Part shown: piece after piece, positions 51,480-61,118 of the stretch
Layout: each line of letters starts with the position of its first letter
How positions within the stretch are numbered: position 1 is the stretch's first letter
Source of the DNA: Tepidibacillus_B infernus
Lineage (GTDB): Bacteria; Bacillota; Bacilli; Tepidibacillales; Tepidibacillaceae
DNA length: 64,000 bases
Assembly (NCBI RefSeq): GCF_048898065.1
Contig: NZ_JBLWFI010000001.1
Span: 1,612,001-1,676,000, forward strand
Reading direction: 5' to 3'
Made by a program: the position numbers and the translations under genes
The notes under the pieces: generated by a model
Database searches by the model: none
The model's input: the letters and a program-made list of their open reading frames with translations, nothing else
What the model was told of the DNA's origin: nothing

Positions 51480-52868
51480 TTAAAATCCATTATTTTTAGA
51501 AACTTCTTTGATCCAATGTGCGCTCTTTTTTTTAGTTCTTTTTTTTGTTTTAATATCTACAGAGAAAAAGCCATAACGGTTTTTATACGCATTCATCCAT
51601 GACCAGTTATCCATGAACGTCCAAAGATGATATCCTTTTACATTACAGCCTTCCTCAATTGCTTTGTGCAGCCATTTCAAATGTTCACGGATAAATTCAA
51701 TCCGGTAGTCATCCTGAATTTCCCCGTTCTCTACAAATCGCTCTTCATCCTGGACACCCATTCCATTTTCAGAAATAAATGACTCAATATTACCGTAGTT
51801 TTCTTTCAGGTTAATCATGATATCATAGATACCTTTTTCATAAATTTCCCATCCGCGATATTTATTTATTTTTCTGCCAGGCATTTCATAGTTATCAAAA
51901 AACCAATCAGGCATGAATGGGCTGTATGGATTAGGCAAATGTTCTTTTGCTTTTACCCTGCGAGGCTGGTAATAGTTGACCCCCAGAAGATCGATTTTTC
52001 CTGCTTTCAAAAGTTCCTTATCCCCTTTTTGTGTAACAGGAAGATGACCATGTTCCCTTAGAATCTCGATCAAATCTTCTGGATATTTCCCCAAAACTGC
52101 TGGATCCAGGAAACTGCGGTTGAAAAAAAGATCAGCGATATGAGATGCTTTTAAATCAGCCGGATGTTGGCTTCTTGGATAAGAAGGTGTCAGATTTAAA
52201 ATAATTCCTATTTTTCCATCCTTAATATTAAATGTACGGAAAGTCTCGACAGCTTTGGCGTGAGCAATCATTGTATGATAGGCAACTTGCACCGCACGTT
52301 TTGCATCAATAACGTTTGGATAGTGAAAATCATAAAGGTAGCCGCCTTCAACTGGTACAATCGGCTCATTAAAAGTGAACCATTTTTTCACACGATCACC
52401 GAACAATCGAAAAACTTCCTTTGCATATGCTGCGTAAGCGTCGACAACCTGTCTATTTTCCCATCCACCTTCATGTTGTAATTCCAACGGCATGTCAAAA
52501 TGAAAAAGGTTCACAAATGGTTCAATGTCATTCGCTATGAGTTCGTCAATCACATTATTGTAAAATTTTACTGCCTCTTGATTCACTTCTCCACGTCCTC
52601 CCGGGATTAAGCGAGACCAGGAAATGGATATGCGAAATGTATTGTGGCCTATTTCTTTCATCAATTGTATATCTTCTTTGTATTTGTGATAAAAGTCGGA
52701 AGTAGTTTCAGGGCCAATATTTTCAAAGAATCGATTTGGTTCTTTTTCATACCAGTAGTCCCAAATATTTTTACCTTTCCCGCCTTCATTTGCTGCTCCT
52801 TCAATTTGTGTTGCCGAAGTCGCGCTTCCCCACCAGAAACCTTCAGGGAATTTATACTGTACAGACAT
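51480..52868 (-). CDS. 6-phospho-beta-glucosidase, glycoside hydrolase family 1
   Basis: A 462-aa GH1 enzyme. N-terminal FPEGFWWGSATSATQIEGA; acid/base Glu in TFNEPIVPVEGGY; nucleophile Glu in ISENGMG. The C-terminal NRYGFFSVD is typical. It hydrolyses phospho-beta-glucosides, a second enzyme of this activity beside LicH in the same operon. The window does not show which substrates each prefers. Confidence 0.92.
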   Translation of the reverse strand: MSVQYKFPEGFWWGSATSATQIEGAANEGGKGKNIWDYWYEKEPNRFFENIGPETTSDFYHKYKEDIQLMKEIGHNTFRISISWSRLIPGGRGEVNQEAVKFYNNVIDELIANDIEPFVNLFHFDMPLELQHEGGWENRQVVDAYAAYAKEVFRLFGDRVKKWFTFNEPIVPVEGGYLYDFHYPNVIDAKRAVQVAYHTMIAHAKAVETFRTFNIKDGKIGIILNLTPSYPRSQHPADLKASHIADLFFNRSFLDPAVLGKYPEDLIEILREHGHLPVTQKGDKELLKAGKIDLLGVNYYQPRRVKAKEHLPNPYSPFMPDWFFDNYEMPGRKINKYRGWEIYEKGIYDIMINLKENYGNIESFISENGMGVQDEERFVENGEIQDDYRIEFIREHLKWLHKAIEEGCNVKGYHLWTFMDNWSWMNAYKNRYGFFSVDIKTKKRTKKKSAHWIKEVSKNNGF

Positions 52869-53035
52869 ACAAATACCTCCTATAAAATTTTCTGCTAGAC
52901 GAACGAAAAACTTTTTGAATGTTACGTTCTACCAGATTTACAAAGATTGGAGTCCACCCTGGATATAAACGCCATCTGCGCTATGTTATCCATCAATCCG
53001 GAAATACATATATAAACGATGACTATCTATCAGCA

Positions 53036-53341
53036 CTATTTGTTCCGATAGATTTCAATAATCTCGATTGCTAGGTCCCTTACAGTCATTGCAGTCATTA
53101 AGTGATCTTGTGAATGTACCAAAATAACATTGACAGAAGCACCATTTCCACCTGCTTCTTCTTGAAGCAACTTCGTTTGATAGCCATGTGCCTTGCCGAG
53201 CTCGGCACTGGCTTCCTCTATAAGCCGGTCGGCCTCTTCAAAATTTCCCGCTTTCGCTTCTTGTATGGCTTCCATAGCATTGGATTTACCATTTCCGGCA
53301 TTTAAAATAATTTGGAAAGCTATTTCTGTTATAGAATCCAT
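53036..53341 (-). CDS. licA: PTS lactose/cellobiose EIIA
   Basis: A 101-aa three-helix EIIA. The phosphorylated His is in VNVILVHSQDHLMTAM. ITEIAFQIILNAGNGKSNAM is the typical start. It passes phosphate from HPr to EIIB. ATG 53341 follows AGAGGTGAC. Confidence 0.92.
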   Translation of the reverse strand: MDSITEIAFQIILNAGNGKSNAMEAIQEAKAGNFEEADRLIEEASAELGKAHGYQTKLLQEEAGGNGASVNVILVHSQDHLMTAMTVRDLAIEIIEIYRNK

Positions 53342-53469
53342 GTAATTGTCACCTCTGAAGTCTGAATATATTTGAACAGGATTTACTTTAGTTTCTTTTT
53401 GTTTCCCCGTAGCTTGGTGTATCAACAATTGGCTTAAGTTTATACAGTTCTTAAATAACCAATTAAGAA

Positions 53470-53497
53470 GGCTCCAGAAAGCATTCGATTGGAGCCA
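53470..53497 (-). terminator. Intercistronic hairpin between licC and licA
   Basis: On the minus strand GGCTCCA and TGGAGCC pair around CGAATGCTTTC-type loop bases, followed by TTCTTAATT. It may reduce read-through from licBC to licA. Confidence 0.5.
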
Positions 53498-53533
53498 TTC
53501 ATACAATTGTCAATTGATGAATCAAACTTTATT

Positions 53534-54817
53534 TTATTTTGAGTCTTTTTTCTCATTTTCGTAATAATTTTTATCAAGTATTTTCAAGAATGGCCACCAG
53601 ATAGCCATTACAACGAGCAGGTTAAATGCCTGTAATACTCCGCCTTGCCATGCGTTTCCTGTTGCAAGAAATCCGTTTAATACTACTGGGGTTGTCCATG
53701 GAACGATTACCCCTGCAGGTTTTGGAACCATGCCAGTCGACATGGCAAAATACGTGATAATCGTTACAACAACCGGTGCCAACAACCATGGGATCAGCAC
53801 TAATGGGTTCATGATAATCGGCAGACCAAAGATAATCGGTTCGTTAACGTTAAAGATACCGGATGGACCTCCTAATTTTCCTAACTCTTTCATCTGTCTA
53901 CTTCGTCCAATAATAAAGATCAAAATAACAACAGCCAAAGTCATTCCAGATCCGCCCATACCAACCAAAAACGAATCGATAAATTGTTTTGTAATAACAT
54001 TTGGAAGCTCAGTACCTGCTTGAAAAGCCTGTAAGTTTTGATCATTCAATGTATACCAGATCGGGTCAAATACCGAGTTTACAATGATTTGACCGTGCAA
54101 ACCAAAGAACCAAAATAGTTGAATAAGCACTACTGCAACAATTGTAGCGATCAAGCCACTGCCCAATTTGGTCAAAGGCTGCTGAATAATTGTATAGATA
54201 AAGTTTTGTACAGTTTCAAAAGGAGTGTAACTGAAAATAATCCGAATTAGCAAAAATACAGATAATGTAAGCGTTATGGGAATCAATGCACTAAACGATT
54301 TGGATACTGCATTCGGTACACCAGCAGGCATTTTGATTGTCAAATTTTTATTTACAAAAAAACGGTAAAGCTCAGCTGCAAAAAATGCTGTGAAAATTCC
54401 AAGGAACATTCCTTGAGCACCAAGACTAGATGTTGGAATAACGCCTGTGACGTCTTCCAGTACTTGTGGTGTCAAAATCAGAAATGCTGCTAATGCAACG
54501 ATACCTCCATAAATAGCTTCTCCGCCATAATGCTCAGTCAGCTTATATCCGATACCAATAATGACAAACAAGCCCATAATACTTAGCGTTGCGGCAGATG
54601 CGGGGCCGAGCGCATTTTGATATGCTGCAAAAGCCTCTTTACTAATCACTCGATCGAGGAAGGGTAAATTGGAGATTACAACAAATATGGAACCAAAAAT
54701 AATCAACGGTAAAGCCACCATAAAACCATCACGAAGTGCAGTTAAATATCGGTTGTTATTCAATTTATCAGCAATTGGCAATAAGATATTTTCTAATACT
54801 TCCATAAATTTGTTCAT
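53534..54817 (-). CDS. licC: PTS cellobiose/beta-glucoside EIIC permease
   Basis: A 427-aa membrane protein with about ten spans. LLPIADKLNNNRYLTALRDG, GLHGQIIVNSVFDPIW and GIFNVNEPIIFGLPIIMNP match the Lac-family EIIC. It imports beta-linked disaccharides with phosphorylation by LicA and LicB. Starts 20 bases after licB. Confidence 0.93.
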   Translation of the reverse strand: MNKFMEVLENILLPIADKLNNNRYLTALRDGFMVALPLIIFGSIFVVISNLPFLDRVISKEAFAAYQNALGPASAATLSIMGLFVIIGIGYKLTEHYGGEAIYGGIVALAAFLILTPQVLEDVTGVIPTSSLGAQGMFLGIFTAFFAAELYRFFVNKNLTIKMPAGVPNAVSKSFSALIPITLTLSVFLLIRIIFSYTPFETVQNFIYTIIQQPLTKLGSGLIATIVAVVLIQLFWFFGLHGQIIVNSVFDPIWYTLNDQNLQAFQAGTELPNVITKQFIDSFLVGMGGSGMTLAVVILIFIIGRSRQMKELGKLGGPSGIFNVNEPIIFGLPIIMNPLVLIPWLLAPVVVTIITYFAMSTGMVPKPAGVIVPWTTPVVLNGFLATGNAWQGGVLQAFNLLVVMAIWWPFLKILDKNYYENEKKDSK

Positions 54818-54837
54818 AGTTCTCTCCCCTTTATATT

Positions 54838-55146
54838 TTATTTACTTAATAATTCAAGAGCTTTATTCAAAACAGCTTCACCATCTATTCGACCATATGC
54901 CACTGGATCAATCACTTCCAAAGGAATACCCAATTCCTCAGCAACTTTTGAAAATTTCTTTTTCAAAAATCTCATTTGCGGTCCGATTAATAGAATATCT
55001 GCTTTTTCCATTTCCTTTGGTGCCTTATCTTGTGCAACAGCCCAAATTTCTGTCTCAATTCCTTTTTCTTTTGCCACCTCCTTCATTTTAGCTACCAATA
55101 GGCTTGTAGACATTCCTGATGAACAAGCTAATAAAATACGTTTCAT
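54838..55146 (-). CDS. licB: PTS cellobiose/beta-glucoside EIIB
   Basis: A 102-aa EIIB. The phosphorylated Cys is residue 8 in LLACSSGMSTSLLV. VWAVAQ-like and LLIGPQMRFLKKKF follow. First gene of the lic operon. The CRE-like sequence TACAAGCGCTTTCA at 55219-55232 lies upstream. Confidence 0.93.
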   Translation of the reverse strand: MKRILLACSSGMSTSLLVAKMKEVAKEKGIETEIWAVAQDKAPKEMEKADILLIGPQMRFLKKKFSKVAEELGIPLEVIDPVAYGRIDGEAVLNKALELLSK

Positions 55147-55218
55147 AAATAATTCCTCCCAAAAGATGTGTAATAAACAAGAAATTTAACAAGTTCAACT
55201 TATACTATCATTTTAAAT

Positions 55219-55232
55219 TACAAGCGCTTTCA
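55219..55232. promoter_or_regulatory. CRE-like catabolite-repression site of the lic operon
   Basis: TACAAGCGCTTTCA matches the CcpA consensus TGWAANCGNTNWCA except at one or two positions. It lies 73 bases before licB. Confidence 0.6.
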
Positions 55233-55373
55233 ACAACACACATTGTTTTTCCTCTAACTAGAGGAAATAATTAAGCGATATTAGATTCTTTTCAAAAAAC
55301 TGTTCCATAAAACTAGCCATCTTCCACTTTAGTAACCTATCCAGTATTTACTGTTTGTTTTACCTTAACAACA

Positions 55374-55530
55374 TTATTTAACCTCTATTTTAATAATGCC
55401 ATATACAGCACCTAGAAGATTAGCATTTTGATGGAAATCTTCTCTTACACTAATTCCCCCTCCGATTAAAATTACTTCTGGATCATAAAGGTTATAAATT
55501 CCTACTTCCCTTAATTTAAAAAACCGGCAT
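55374..55530 (-). pseudogene. ROK kinase remnant
   Basis: The frame reads FKLREVGIYNLYDPEVILI then GGGISVREDFHQNANLLGA and ends GIIKIEVK. This is the last part of a ROK sugar kinase with about 60 residues missing between the GGGIS motif and the C-terminal helix. No start codon. It follows manA on the same strand, so it is probably a decayed fructokinase or beta-glucoside kinase of that operon. Confidence 0.6.
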
Positions 55531-55551
55531 ACGCCGGTAGGTAAAATATTA

Positions 55552-56508
55552 TTAATAAGAAACGATAACATTAGCTTCACCTTGAATGAGAAAATTTTGA
55601 AAATTAAAAGGCAATATAAAGTGATCCCCTTTTTTAAAGGTATAACTTTTACTATTTTTAACAATTTCGCCATTTCCATTTAATACACTAAAAAGCATAA
55701 ATGACTGATTTTGTATAGATTGTGCCTTTCCCTTTATTCCCCACTTTTGAACAGTAAAAGTTTCATTTTTAATAAAAGTGGTAATAATTAGACCTTGATT
55801 TTCTGTTTTAACAGGCTGTATTAAGTAATCTTGATGTGGGACTTGAATGACATCAATTGCTTTGTCTAAATGCAATTCTCGCAACTGGCCTTTATCATCC
55901 AATCTATCATAATCATAAATTCGATAGGTTGCATCAGAGCTTTGTTGGATTTCTAAAACCACCGTTCCTTTTGTTAAGGCATGAACAGTACCACTTGGAA
56001 CATAAATAAAATCACCAGATTGAATCGAAATTTTACGCAAAAGTTGATTCCATTCTTGTTTTTCGATCATTTCAGTTAATTCTTCTTTATTTTTTGCATG
56101 ATGTCCATAAATCAATTCAGCATTTTCATTACAATCAATCACATACCAACATTCTGTTTTGCCTAATTCTCCATTTTCATAATGGTTCGCATATTCATCA
56201 TTAGGATGAACTTGTATCGATAAATCATCGTTGGCATCTAAAATTTTTACTAATAAAGGAAATTTTTCATCATTTATATACCCAAAAAGTTCCCTATGTT
56301 CCTCATATAGTTCTCCTAAGGTCATTCCTTTATATAATCCATTAGTCACAACACTTTCTCCATTAGGATGAGCTGATATAGCCCAGCATTCCCCTGTCTT
56401 GTTACTTGGGATGTTATAGTGAAACATCGTTTTTAATTTATTTCCACCCCAAATTCTTTCTTTAAATACTGGTTTAAGAAAAATAGGCTCCAAAATATAA
56501 GTGTCCAT
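55552..56508 (-). CDS. manA: Mannose-6-phosphate isomerase, class I
   Basis: A 318-aa cupin enzyme that interconverts mannose-6-phosphate and fructose-6-phosphate. Zinc ligands are in SIQVHPNDEYA and FIYVPSGTVHAL. FKERIWGGNKL at the start and WAISAHPNGES follow the Bacillus form. It is the enzyme step of the mannose PTS operon encoded upstream (EIIBC, EIIA). Confidence 0.95.
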   Translation of the reverse strand: MDTYILEPIFLKPVFKERIWGGNKLKTMFHYNIPSNKTGECWAISAHPNGESVVTNGLYKGMTLGELYEEHRELFGYINDEKFPLLVKILDANDDLSIQVHPNDEYANHYENGELGKTECWYVIDCNENAELIYGHHAKNKEELTEMIEKQEWNQLLRKISIQSGDFIYVPSGTVHALTKGTVVLEIQQSSDATYRIYDYDRLDDKGQLRELHLDKAIDVIQVPHQDYLIQPVKTENQGLIITTFIKNETFTVQKWGIKGKAQSIQNQSFMLFSVLNGNGEIVKNSKSYTFKKGDHFILPFNFQNFLIQGEANVIVSY

Positions 56509-56544
56509 AAAACTACCCCTTTTAAAAAGATTTTCTACGGTTAT

Positions 56545-56570
56545 TAAAAAAGGGGAGATTTCTCCCCTTA
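56545..56570 (-). terminator. Terminator between EIIA and manA
   Basis: AAGGGGAGA and TCTCCCCTT form a perfect stem, followed on the minus strand by TTTTTT. manA may then have its own promoter or rely on read-through. Confidence 0.8.
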
Positions 56571-57029
56571 AATTTGTGCTAAAAGCTCAATGATATCTTC
56601 TTTTGTTGGTGCGTCTAATAGAGCACTACGAAAATCATCATCAATTAATTTTCTTGATAGCAATTGTAAAATTTTTAAATGTTCATCTCCAGCATTTTTC
56701 TCAGGAACCCCAATAAGAAAAATTAATTTTGCATCAGTTCCATCAAAACTATTCCAATCAATGCCATTTTCTTTTTTTCCAAAAACTACAGCTGGTTTTT
56801 TAATAGCATTAGATTTTCCATGTGGAATTGCTATATTGAAACCAATTCCTGTAGTTCCTTCTTCTTCTCGATGAAAAACTGCATTTGTGAATACCTCTTT
56901 ATTAGTTAAAAATCCTTTATGTTCAAGTAAAGAAATCAATTCGTGAATGACTTCTACTTTAGATTCTCCTTTTAAATCAAGTATGATCATGTCCTCCGTC
57001 AAAAGTTCAGTTAAATTCAATTTATTCAC
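56568..57029 (-). CDS. PTS fructose/mannose-type EIIA
   Basis: A 153-aa EIIA of the fructose/mannitol family. The phosphorylated His lies in GFNIAIPHGKSNAI. EEEGTTGIGF and FLIGVPEKNAGDEHL are typical. It overlaps the end of the EIIBC gene by 4 bases. In B. subtilis ManP these domains are fused. Here EIIA is a separate protein. Confidence 0.92.
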   Translation of the reverse strand: MNKLNLTELLTEDMIILDLKGESKVEVIHELISLLEHKGFLTNKEVFTNAVFHREEEGTTGIGFNIAIPHGKSNAIKKPAVVFGKKENGIDWNSFDGTDAKLIFLIGVPEKNAGDEHLKILQLLSRKLIDDDFRSALLDAPTKEDIIELLAQI

Positions 57030-58423
57030 TCCTGTATGTTCTTTTTAAGACTATTGACCATAAAAGCAGTAACAATTGCACCAATAATAATAGCTACAAA
57101 AAACATCAACGAATTTTCAACAGCACCAAGGATAGCAACAATCGGTCCACCATGAGGAACATTATCTCCAACATGGCTTAACATCGCAATAACAGCACCT
57201 ACCATAGAGCCTGTCATAATACTTGGGATGACACGAAGTGGATCTTTTGCTGCAAAAGGGATGGCTCCTTCTGTAATCCCAACAAGTCCCATGGCCAATG
57301 CAGCTTTACCAGCTTCTAATTCTTCTTTTTCATATTTCTTTTTATTTAGCAATGTAGCTAACCCCATTCCAAGCGGTGGCACAGCAATAGCAACTGCTAT
57401 TGGCCCCATAATATAAGGATTTCCTTCAGCAATCATCGCAGAACCAAAAAGGAAAGCAACTTTGTTTACTGGTCCACCCATGTCAAATGCAATCATAGCA
57501 CCTAATATTAAAGCTAAAACAATTGAACTTGCACCTTGCATACCATTTAGCCAATTAGTTAAACCTTCCATAATTCCTGCGATAGGTTGACCAAGAATAC
57601 CAATAAAGATAAATGCAACAAGTAAAGTTGTTAGAAGTGGAATTACTAGAATTGGCATAATCGGTTGTACCATTTTTGGTACCTTCCAAGATTTAATCCA
57701 CTTTGCGATATAACCAGCAAGGAAACCAGCAATGATACCACCAATAAATCCAGCTCCTGCACTACTTCCGTAAAAACTACCATTTGCCGCAATATATCCA
57801 CCGATCATACCAGGTGCAATACCAGGACGATCAGCTATACTCATTGCAATAAAACCAGCTAAAATTGGAACCATAAAAGTAAAACCCGCAACGCCTACAT
57901 TAAGGATTGATTGCCAAATTGAACCTTCAGGAATCTGCAATCCTTTTGCTGTTGGTTCTCCGCCTATAGCTAGTGATAAAGCAATTAAAAGCCCACCTAT
58001 TACAACGAATGGAATCATATAAGATACACCATTCATTAAATGGCGGTAAATTGGATTTTGTTTTGCTTTTCTTTCCTTTTTTACTTCTTCCACTGATTTT
58101 AATTTTTTTCCATATACTTCAACTTTACCATCTATAAATGGTTGAATTAACCCTTCTGGGTTTTTAATCGCTTCCGCTACAGCTACTTCAATTAACTTTT
58201 TTCCTACAAAACGATTTTTATCAACCGTTTTATCAGCGGCAATAATAATTCCGTCAGCCTCTTTAATCTCTGCTTCTGTTAATTCATTTTCTACACCTAT
58301 TGATCCTTGGGTCTCTACTTTAATTTGAATACCCAACTTCTCAGCTGTTCTTGACAATTTTTCAGCTGCCATATAAGTATGGGCTATTCCGTTTGGACAA
58401 GAAGTAATCGCTAATAACTTCAT
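57026..58423 (-). CDS. PTS fructose/mannose-type EIIBC
   Basis: A 465-aa protein. The N-terminal EIIB domain (1-100) carries the phosphorylated Cys in ITSCPNGIAHTYMAAEKL. The membrane EIIC domain (about 125-460) has MIPFVVIGGLLIALSLAIGG, GAGFIGGIIAGFLAGY, MGGPVNKVAFLFG and ITEGAIPFAAKDPLRV. With manA next to it, mannose is the likely substrate. Fructose is possible. AGGAGG precedes ATG 58423. Confidence 0.92.
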   Translation of the reverse strand: MKLLAITSCPNGIAHTYMAAEKLSRTAEKLGIQIKVETQGSIGVENELTEAEIKEADGIIIAADKTVDKNRFVGKKLIEVAVAEAIKNPEGLIQPFIDGKVEVYGKKLKSVEEVKKERKAKQNPIYRHLMNGVSYMIPFVVIGGLLIALSLAIGGEPTAKGLQIPEGSIWQSILNVGVAGFTFMVPILAGFIAMSIADRPGIAPGMIGGYIAANGSFYGSSAGAGFIGGIIAGFLAGYIAKWIKSWKVPKMVQPIMPILVIPLLTTLLVAFIFIGILGQPIAGIMEGLTNWLNGMQGASSIVLALILGAMIAFDMGGPVNKVAFLFGSAMIAEGNPYIMGPIAVAIAVPPLGMGLATLLNKKKYEKEELEAGKAALAMGLVGITEGAIPFAAKDPLRVIPSIMTGSMVGAVIAMLSHVGDNVPHGGPIVAILGAVENSLMFFVAIIIGAIVTAFMVNSLKKNIQE

Positions 58424-58446
58424 ATTGTATTCCTCCTATTATTATT

Positions 58447-58460
58447 TGAAAGCGTTTAAC
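58447..58460. promoter_or_regulatory. CRE-like site of the mannose PTS operon
   Basis: TGAAAGCGTTTAAC resembles the CcpA consensus TGWAANCGNTNWCA, with the last two bases swapped. It lies 24 bases before the EIIBC start. Confidence 0.5.
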
Positions 58461-58533
58461 TATATTGTTATTATGCATTAAAAAATAATAGGTTTAGGAT
58501 CAATTTTTTCCACAATATGTGGTAAAAATAAAT

Positions 58534-60417
58534 CTAAAGGTTATTCAAGAATTCATTTACGGTATTCACATCTTTTAAGCGTTCCAAATCTTTCTCATTT
58601 TCAACAAGAGTAACAATTTCATGAAATAAAATTTGAATTTGATCTGATTTTGCTAGTTTTGTAGCCATCAGAAAAACAAAATTAATTTTTTCACCATTCA
58701 AATCTATTGTCCTTTTCAATCTTGCAACAGCTATAGTGGAATGAATCACAAGCTTTGGATCTCCATGGGGAATAGCAATTTCACCACCAACTGCTGTAGA
58801 TCCTACCTGTTCTCTTTTAATAACACTCTCCTTATATTCTATAGAGACATACCCTTTTTCAGCTAAAGCATTGGCTAGAAATTCAATCAGTTCATAATAT
58901 TGATTGAAATCTACATCTAAAAAAACTAGTTCTTGGTGTATAAAACTTTTTAACGTTGGATATTTCGCTTGCTTGGATACATATTCTAATTCTAATATAA
59001 AATTTTCTAACTTTTTTTGTTCTTGTTCAGAAAATAATGGTGTAACTGTAATTGTACGAATTTCTTTATTTTCAATTGGTATTGTACTAATGATGAAATC
59101 AGGTTTGTTCTTTTCAAGAGCTTTATTCAAGCCAGAAGCAGGTACTACATCAAGGATTTGTAACGATTGAAATTTCCGCTCTAATTTTGTTTTTAAGAGT
59201 TGAGACATCCCTATTCCCATATGGCAAACAATGATAGCTTTTTTATTCGATCCAACTCTATTATTTCTTTTCTCTACTGAAGCTTGAAAATGTAAAACTA
59301 TATAGGAAATCTCATCTTCTGGAATAAAAAAATTAGTTTTTTCTTGAATAAAAGGGATAACTGATATAACTACTTCAAACATGTAGCGATACATTTTTTT
59401 TATTTTACTTGCCAATGGGTTTGTGAGGGATAAATGATATTTCAAACGGTTTAAAGCTGACTGCAAATGTATGGCTAAACCAATAAACAACTCTTGGTCG
59501 TTAAAAAAGTTTTCTCCTGTAATCTTTGAAACTTCTTCAATCAATTCTTTTGCAAACTGAATAATTACTTTATCAAGCTGTGATAAAGCTCCCTCCTGTA
59601 GTAATAAATAGTCATAACGAATTTTAGCACCTGATAAATGAGATGCAATAAATGCTATTTCAGCAGGAGGAAAATTAATAACAAAGGCTTTTTTTAATCG
59701 CTCTGCCAGTTGTAAAGCTACATGATATTCTTTTTGATTTTGTATTTGTTTTAAATTTTCAGCATCCATTTTTATGTAATGCCCTAATTTAATTCGTTTT
59801 ATCGAAATTAGTATATGAATAATTAAATTTTTTATCGCCTCATCCGAGAAAGAAAAGGTAAATAATTGTTCAAACTCAAGGAGATGTTTTTTAACTAAGG
59901 AAATTTCATAGGGTTCAAACCAATCATCGTATATTTTTGATAATGCAAAACGCCGTAGCTTTTCTTCTCCTTCAACCTTAATACCAACCTTGGTCTTTCG
60001 TATAAGTTGAAGTCCAAAACGATTTAGCCATTTTTCAATATTTTCTAGATCTTTTCGTATTACTGATTTACTAACATAAAATTGTTTCACTAAATCTTCA
60101 ATTGTTATCTCTTTTTCTTGTCGTAGTAACCATTTTAGAATTTCCTTTTTTCTTTCATCTTCGGTTAGAATTTTTTCTTTTGAAATTTCATTCAGCAATT
60201 TTTTCTTTTCAAAAGGATCGACTTGTAGATATACACCAATATTTGGTTTCCTTATTAAAATGCCATTTGATTTCTGCTGCAACCATTGATCGATTATCTT
60301 AAAGTCGTTTCTTATAGTTTTTTCTGAACACTGATGTAAATCAGCTAATTCTTGAATAGTTACGTATTGATCATTATTTAAGAGAAATACTAACAATTTA
60401 TATTGTCTGTCATTCAT
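58534..60417 (-). CDS. ManR/MtlR-like PRD transcriptional activator
   Basis: A 627-aa regulator with the same plan as LicR: two helix-turn-helices (TIQELADLHQCSEKTIRNDF; VKQFYVSKSVIRKDLENIEK), two PRDs (about 175-400), an EIIB-like domain with CHMGIGMSQLLKTKL and a C-terminal EIIA domain with IAIPHGDPKLVIHS. It is the first gene of the mannose cluster, so it probably activates the EIIBC-EIIA-manA genes downstream, as ManR does in B. subtilis. Confidence 0.85.
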   Translation of the reverse strand: MNDRQYKLLVFLLNNDQYVTIQELADLHQCSEKTIRNDFKIIDQWLQQKSNGILIRKPNIGVYLQVDPFEKKKLLNEISKEKILTEDERKKEILKWLLRQEKEITIEDLVKQFYVSKSVIRKDLENIEKWLNRFGLQLIRKTKVGIKVEGEEKLRRFALSKIYDDWFEPYEISLVKKHLLEFEQLFTFSFSDEAIKNLIIHILISIKRIKLGHYIKMDAENLKQIQNQKEYHVALQLAERLKKAFVINFPPAEIAFIASHLSGAKIRYDYLLLQEGALSQLDKVIIQFAKELIEEVSKITGENFFNDQELFIGLAIHLQSALNRLKYHLSLTNPLASKIKKMYRYMFEVVISVIPFIQEKTNFFIPEDEISYIVLHFQASVEKRNNRVGSNKKAIIVCHMGIGMSQLLKTKLERKFQSLQILDVVPASGLNKALEKNKPDFIISTIPIENKEIRTITVTPLFSEQEQKKLENFILELEYVSKQAKYPTLKSFIHQELVFLDVDFNQYYELIEFLANALAEKGYVSIEYKESVIKREQVGSTAVGGEIAIPHGDPKLVIHSTIAVARLKRTIDLNGEKINFVFLMATKLAKSDQIQILFHEIVTLVENEKDLERLKDVNTVNEFLNNL

Positions 60418-60501
60418 AAAATATCTCCCTTTTTATTTGATCCTTTTGTAAATAACTTTATCATAAAATGCCTGTAGAAATGATCATTCATCGATTAGCT
60501 C

Positions 60502-60987
60502 TTATTGTTCTTTTGCCCACTGATATCCTTTTTCCTTTACCAGATCATAGACCCATTTAATTGGAACCTGATGTTCTTTTGCTAACCGTACACAATCTTC
60601 ATACTCAGGGGCTATTTGAACAATTTTGCCTTCTCGTTTCCCGATCTTCACTGTACATTTCCCCCACTCTGTTTCCACCTCTATAAATGTTCTTTCTAAA
60701 CGATGAACTGTATAGGGAGTATACCTGATGCCTAGAGTGGTGGTTTCAAGAAAAAGAAAATCCATCACCTTTTCTCGAATTTCCTCTCTACATAATATAT
60801 GAAGAACTTGTCCAGGACGATTTTTCTTCATGATCACTTGTACAATATATACATCATTTACACCCATACTAAATAATTGTTCCATGATATATCCATAAAA
60901 TTCTGGATTCATGTCATCAAGGGAAACCTCTATCTTTACCATTTGTTTATCAATATGTTCATTTAGATTATTTTTCATATTCTTCAT
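60502..60987 (-). CDS. larC: LarC2, C-terminal half of nickel-insertion enzyme LarC
   Basis: A 161-aa protein. VKIEVSLDDMNPEFYGYIME near residue 17 is the start of the LarC C-terminal domain, and LETTTLGIRYTPYTVHRLER, VKIGKREGKIVQIAPEYEDC follow. In most bacteria this is one protein with the part found here at 45588-46415. It has its own ribosome site (AAGGGAG) close to ATG 60987, so it can be made independently. It lies 14 kb away on the opposite strand, so a ribosomal frameshift cannot join the halves. Confidence 0.88.
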   Translation of the reverse strand: MKNMKNNLNEHIDKQMVKIEVSLDDMNPEFYGYIMEQLFSMGVNDVYIVQVIMKKNRPGQVLHILCREEIREKVMDFLFLETTTLGIRYTPYTVHRLERTFIEVETEWGKCTVKIGKREGKIVQIAPEYEDCVRLAKEHQVPIKWVYDLVKEKGYQWAKEQ

Positions 60988-61118
60988 GATCTCCCTTACT
61001 ATATTTTTCGAGATAAATTTCAGGTCAATTTTACCATTTTCCTTTATACATAGAAAAGGAAACTTTTTTAAAAACTATTTAAATGAATTGAACTAAAGAT
61101 GATTTTGGAGAGATGGAA

